This document shows, piece by piece, positions 59,556 to 64,000 of a stretch of DNA of 64,000 nucleotides. The notes beneath the pieces were generated by a model that saw nothing but the letters and a program-made list of their open reading frames with translations, searched no databases and was not told where the DNA came from. This stretch comes from Paramyrothecium sp. XJ0827 (lineage: Eukaryota > Ascomycota > Sordariomycetes > Hypocreales > Stachybotryaceae), in the NCBI GenBank assembly GCA_020881915.1, contig JAJFPB010000007.1, positions 3,286,001-3,350,000 of the forward strand. The letters run 5' to 3'. A program made the position numbers and the translations under genes. Positions within the stretch are counted from its first letter, which is position 1, and the number at the start of each line of letters is the position of its first letter.

Positions 59556-62038
59556 GGTGTCACAAGCGAAAAGGAGAATGGACAGAGAGGCTGAAAAGGG
59601 AAAATGGGGGCAGACTAAAATCAGCTGCGAGGTTGGAGCCATCTTAGAAATGATAAAGAGGGTTAGGGAAAAACCCAGAATAAAAAGATAATGCAGAAAC
59701 ATGGAAATGGGGGGAAAGTGTACAAAGCAACGAGATGATTGGATTGGGTTGTTTTGGATAATCCATTTCGATGGATATTATCTCTAGCATGGTGGTTCGG
59801 GACGTTGGTGTCGGAGGCGCCATGCCGGTTAGAAGCGAGGCATGCATGCATCTGTAGGAACGTCCTAGGTTGCATGAACCACACCATCGATCCCTTGCGG
59901 CAACCCGGGGACACAGAAGCAGGGTAGGGCAGTCATGCGAACACCAGGCTTCGCCGTGTCTTGCATCACTATCTTGTTGATCCCTTTAATATCCACCAAT
60001 ATGCTATTGCTGGCATATTGTTTAAACCCTTATATACAGCTGATGCCTTCGTGTGACAACCGTCCTTCCTCTGAACAGGGAAAAGCTTGCACACCAAGCC
60101 GGGGAATCGCGACAACTTGGTGCAGGGGATTGAGGCCAACCTGCTTGGTTGGGACGCAGAGTCGGGTATTTGGCACTCTCTCGCGTTTGAAGAACTCACG
60201 TTTGAAGAACATGCGATAACAAACGCGTTGTTGTGTCCCGGAAGCTTCACGATTTTGTTTAATATTGTAAGAGAACTACATAGACCTTGCGCATGTGCGG
60301 TCATAGGATGTGCTTCAGGAGAAAAGGTGTCTTACATAGTACTATGTGCTGTAGCTGAGTGCACTCGTGGGCTTGGCTCACACCGCAGGCTCTGGTTCGT
60401 TCGCTTAGTTGCCAAGTACTGCAGCGTGGAGAACGAAGCATATTCCTTGGGCTTTATTCCGTAGATGACTGTGAGGGATGCTTTTAACTTGGACGACGTT
60501 AGAATTTCACTGTACGTAGCTGTAGGGTCACCGACTAGTTCGTAATGCTTGGAATTTGCCTTTAATAACGACGCATTTCCTTCTACGAAGGAAGAAAAAC
60601 CCAAAGTCTTGTAAACACATTCAATATTGAGGGAGGTTTTATGTGTGTTCTAGACGTTTTCCCACTTGATTGCTATTCCCACGGTTACTGACCGGAAAAC
60701 TGCTTGCCTCGATTTCCCGCTTACCCCTGCTACCCTAGACAGGCCCATCTGGGTATTTCCTCATCAGGGCATTTTTCGCGGTGGGAACGCCATGATTGGT
60801 GCGCGTGCCCCTTCCTAACGCGGTATCTGGCCGTCGCGCACGATCCGCTTCACCTCGTTGCGAGCCTGTGGTGCCCTCGTCCCGAGCCCCTATCGGCCTG
60901 GTTTGCAAAAGCTTGGCAAACCGCGGTCCCAGCGCTCTTGCAAACCGGGCCCTCTATAGAATATGTCCTTTTAGTCACTTATCAAGAAATTCTCTCAGCT
61001 GAATGCGTGGTGACGGGTGCAGAGTCAATGATGACGACAACAACCAGGTACTTCCGACCTCCAGAGCGACCCGGTCATAACAACAACCAGAAGCCTGCTG
61101 GAAGGCAAAAGATTGAAAGGAAGACCACAATGGACATTGTAATTCCCAGGATTCCAGCAGCAGTAATTTCCATGGCTCAACTTATTGCCGCGCCTATGGT
61201 TTTGGAGTGAAGCGTGGTCAAGCCCACCGGCAGGGCTAGGGCGACCCGCTCCGGAGCTAGGTAAGGTAGACGAGACCCTCATAAACTCAGTCATGAACCT
61301 GTGAATGGATGGCAAAATGGGGACCCGCCGGCGGCTTGCGACTCCCTCAACCGGATCAAACGGTTATTCTCCCATCGCAAGAATATTTTGAAGGGGGTTT
61401 GAGGTGACATTGATGGCTTCGTCGGCAATCAATCACATGAAGACGCAGTGAGGCGGAACGAAAACCGAGGCAAAGTAAGGTAGCTTCCGGAAACTCACGT
61501 ACTGTGGTGATGCAGCTTTGGATGAGAGACGCTCGAAACTGCACGTCACCATGTCACTCCTGTACGCCATAAAGCTGCGTTAGGATTTTCTGCAGGGGTC
61601 CCTCTATGGGCGAACCGGCAGAAATTTCAAGCAGACTGACCGAAACCTGGCCGAGGAGCTAGTCCCATGTCATGGCCCAAGGCCCAAGGTCCAAGAATAA
61701 TAAGAGTCACCAGCCTCGGGCGCCGGCCCGGTGGTACTTCCCGGTTGTGTGGCCGGTACTGCGTGGCCCCTGTACCCTCTACCGGGCGCTCTTATCAACC
61801 ACGGGTACGTAGGTGAGGTACCTCAGCACACCAAGCTTCACTGGCTTTGGCTTATCGCCCAGCTGCTCCTGTCAGGTTTTTTTTTTATATCGCGCGCCCC
61901 CAAACCACCAATTCTCACCCGCCAACCACATAAACAAAGTCCCTTTTCTTCCGGGTGACACTATCCACACAGCTCGTGCAGCTGGGTGTCTTCTATCCTA
62001 CCTGCCATTGTCTCTGTTCCCCCTCTGACCAAGGCGCA
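59556..62038. other. 2.5 kb intergenic
   Basis: Short frames only (for example 60704-61210) with no family motif. Two TAAGGTA-type motifs (61263-61270, 61474-61480) and AGGTACCT at 61817-61824 lie in the promoter of the NADH dehydrogenase gene. Right end pyrimidine-rich leader. Confidence 0.5.
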
Positions 62039-63907
62039 ATGGCTTCCAACACCCGCGCCATGCCGGCCGCTGCCAGGGCTGCGCAGCTAGCCTTCAACAG
62101 CCGCATCATCACCAGATCGCTGTCCACAACCTCGCGGCCGCTTGGGCTCCAGTCCCTCGCCAGGCCCATGGCCTCCATGAAGCTCAACAACTCCGGTCGC
62201 ATCGCCTTCCGAAGGACCTACGCGGACGAGGCTCCCAAGCCGCGTCCCGGAAAGCTGCGCCGCTCGCTGAGGTGGATGTGGAGGATCTCCTACCTTTCCG
62301 TCGGCGGCCTGGTCGCATACACCGGCTACATCATTTACCAGGATCGCAACCCTGAGCCTCAATTCGAGGCCGACCCCAACAAGAAGACGCTCGTCGTCCT
62401 AGGTAAGCGCGCTTGCGACACGGCGTCTGCCAATCATGCCCGTCATCATAGCTGACAATTAACCAGGAACCGGCTGGGGCTCCGTCGCCCTCCTGAAGAA
62501 GCTCGACACGGAGAACTACAACGTCATCGTCGTCTCTCCCCGCAACTACTTCCTCTTCACCCCGCTGCTGCCATCATGTACCACCGGCACCATCGAGCAC
62601 CGTTCCATCATGGAGCCCGTCCGCGCCATCCTTCGCCACAAGAAGGCCGCCGTCAAGTACTACGAAGCCGAGGCGTCTTCGGTCGATCCCGAACGCAAGG
62701 TCATCAAGATCGTTGACAACTCCGAAATCAAGGGTGCCATCTCCGAGACTGAGATCCCCTATGACATGCTTGTCATTGGTGTCGGTGCCGAGAACGCAAC
62801 GTTTGGTATTCCCGGTGTTCGTGAGCACAGCTGTTTCCTGAAGGAGATTGGCGATGCCCAGCGCATTCGCAAGAAGATCATGGACTGCGTTGAGACGGCT
62901 GCTTTCAAGGGCCAAAGCCCCGAGGAGATCGACCGCCTGATGCACATGGTCGTTGTCGGTGGCGGTCCTACCGGTGTCGAGTTCGCTGGCGAGCTCCAAG
63001 ACTTCTTCGAGGAGGACATCAAGAAGCTGATCCCCGATATCAGCCCCCGCTTCAAGGTTACCTTGATTGAGGCTCTGCCCAACGTCCTCCCCTCCTTCTC
63101 CAAGACCCTGATTGAGTACACCGAGAACACTCTGCGCGAGGAGAAGATCGACATCAAGACCAAGACCATGGTCAAGAACGTCACCGACACCAGCGTCGAG
63201 GCCGAAATCTCCCTGCCTGATGGTTCCAAGGAGCGCGTCGTCATTCCCTATGGCCTCTTGGTCTGGGCTACCGGCAATGCTGTCCGCCCCATCATCAAGG
63301 ATCTGATCTCGCGCATCCCCGCTCAGAAGAACTCTCGCCGCGGCCTTGCCGTCAACGAGTACCTTGTTGTCCAGGGCACCCGTGATATTTGGGCTGTCGG
63401 TGACTGCGCCGTTGCTGGCTACGCCCCAACCGCTCAGGTCGCTTCCCAGGAGGGCAACTTCCTTGGCCGCCTGTTCAACAACATGGCCAAGACTGAGGCC
63501 CATGAGGCTCGCATTCAGGACTTGAGCCGCACCATGAACCTCGAGCCTGGCAACTCGGCCGAGGCCGCACAGGAGATTGAGCTGCTGGAGAGGCAGCTCA
63601 AGAGGATCAAGGACGTCAAGCCCTTCAAGTACAGTCACCAAGGCAGTCTGGCATACATTGGTAGCGAGAAGGCCGTCGCCGATGTGTCCTGGTGGAACGG
63701 CAACCTGGCGACCGGCGGTAGCTTGACCTACCTGTTTTGGCGAAGCGCCTACCTTTCTATGTGCTTCAGCAGTAAGTTTCATCTACCTCGAATCCATATT
63801 CTCTGATTTACTAACGTTCGGTTTTTTTTTCAGCTCGTAACCGTGTCCTCGTCATCATGGACTGGCTGAAGTCCAAGGCCTTCGGCCGTGACGTTTCTCG
63901 CGAGTAA
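62039..63907 (+). CDS. alternative (type II) NADH:ubiquinone oxidoreductase, external type
   Basis: Non-proton-pumping NADH dehydrogenase of the inner mitochondrial membrane. Exons 62039-62402, 62467-63771 and 63834-63907 (introns 64 and 62 nt) give 580 aa. N-terminal presequence rich in Ala/Arg/Ser (about 60 residues), then a membrane segment ISYLSVGGLVAYTGYIIY, the arrangement of external NDE enzymes. FAD Rossmann loop VVLGTGWGSVALL spans exon junction 1. NADH loop VVVGGGPTGVEFAGEL follows. The second FAD motif is IWAVGDCA. C-terminal membrane-binding helices include LTYLFWRSAYLSM and NRVLVIMDWLKSKAFGRD. No EF-hand is seen, so it resembles Neurospora NDE-2/NDE-3 more than the calcium-binding NDE-1. 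Confidence 0.95.
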
Positions 63908-64000
63908 GGCGATCGATCACCGCTCGAGGATAATGGATTTTTTGACGGCAGCTGCGGACTGGTTGATTCCCCGTTGTGGAGCATGTTCACACAGTTCAGC

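Noticed and set aside
61731..61958. 75-codon frame before the NADH dehydrogenase
   Set aside because: Located in the promoter/leader; hydrophobic by chance and T-rich, no conserved start context.
62574..63782. 402-codon open frame on minus opposite the NADH dehydrogenase
   Set aside because: Antisense shadow; the sense strand has complete FAD and NADH motifs.

Overview
The window is nuclear DNA of a filamentous ascomycete, most likely a Sordariomycete. The evidence is 46-360 nt introns with GTRNGY donors and CTAAC/CTGAC branch points, many dense single-copy housekeeping genes, 5S rRNA genes scattered singly rather than in tandem rDNA arrays, and genes typical of Pezizomycotina (NoxR, a PMP22/WSC-like protein, an alternative NADH dehydrogenase). 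I see no prokaryotic-style operon, CRISPR array, intact transposon, virus or secondary-metabolite cluster.

Layout. 1-6.6 kb: a large unknown fungal protein (minus), a 5S rRNA gene and a secreted GLEYA-domain protein. 8.7-15.5 kb: a conserved unknown five-exon gene, then TYR1 (prephenate dehydrogenase), ATS1/KTI13 and RAD9. 16-19 kb: a 42-codon spliced mini-gene and an unknown gene with an in-frame stop near its 5' end. 20.5-20.8 kb: two non-identical 5S rRNA genes side by side. 22-30 kb: PMP22/Mpv17 (WSC-like), VPS22/SNF8, a YDJ1-type DnaJ and mitochondrial GluRS (MSE1). 30.9-32.8 kb: noxR, followed by about 5.4 kb without a recognisable gene. 38-42 kb: CCS1, mitochondrial uL13 (MRPL23) and urate oxidase. 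44.7-49.1 kb: the TORC2 subunit Rictor/Ste16. 50-54.8 kb: THI20 (HMP-P kinase fused to TenA) and a single-pass membrane protein. 58-59.6 kb: 3-isopropylmalate dehydrogenase. 62-63.9 kb: an external-type alternative NADH dehydrogenase.

The genes are mostly unrelated housekeeping functions: aromatic amino acid, leucine, thiamine and purine metabolism, mitochondrial translation and respiration, redox and copper handling, DNA damage checkpoint, endosomal sorting and TORC2 signalling. They do not form a pathway cluster. Exon structures given here were worked out by hand from reading frame, splice signals and family conservation; in almost every case the exon lengths sum to a whole number of codons.

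The most unusual signals are at RNA level. Two 5S genes differ only by one compensated base pair of helix I, and a third divergent 5S copy lies 68 bp from one of them. Three GC-AG introns (YDJ1, noxR, THI20) occur among about 52 introns. CCS1 has an in-frame upstream exon adding a hydrophobic N-terminus. Retention of the last YDJ1 intron would remove a CaaX box. I did not find a convincing, entirely new multi-gene system.
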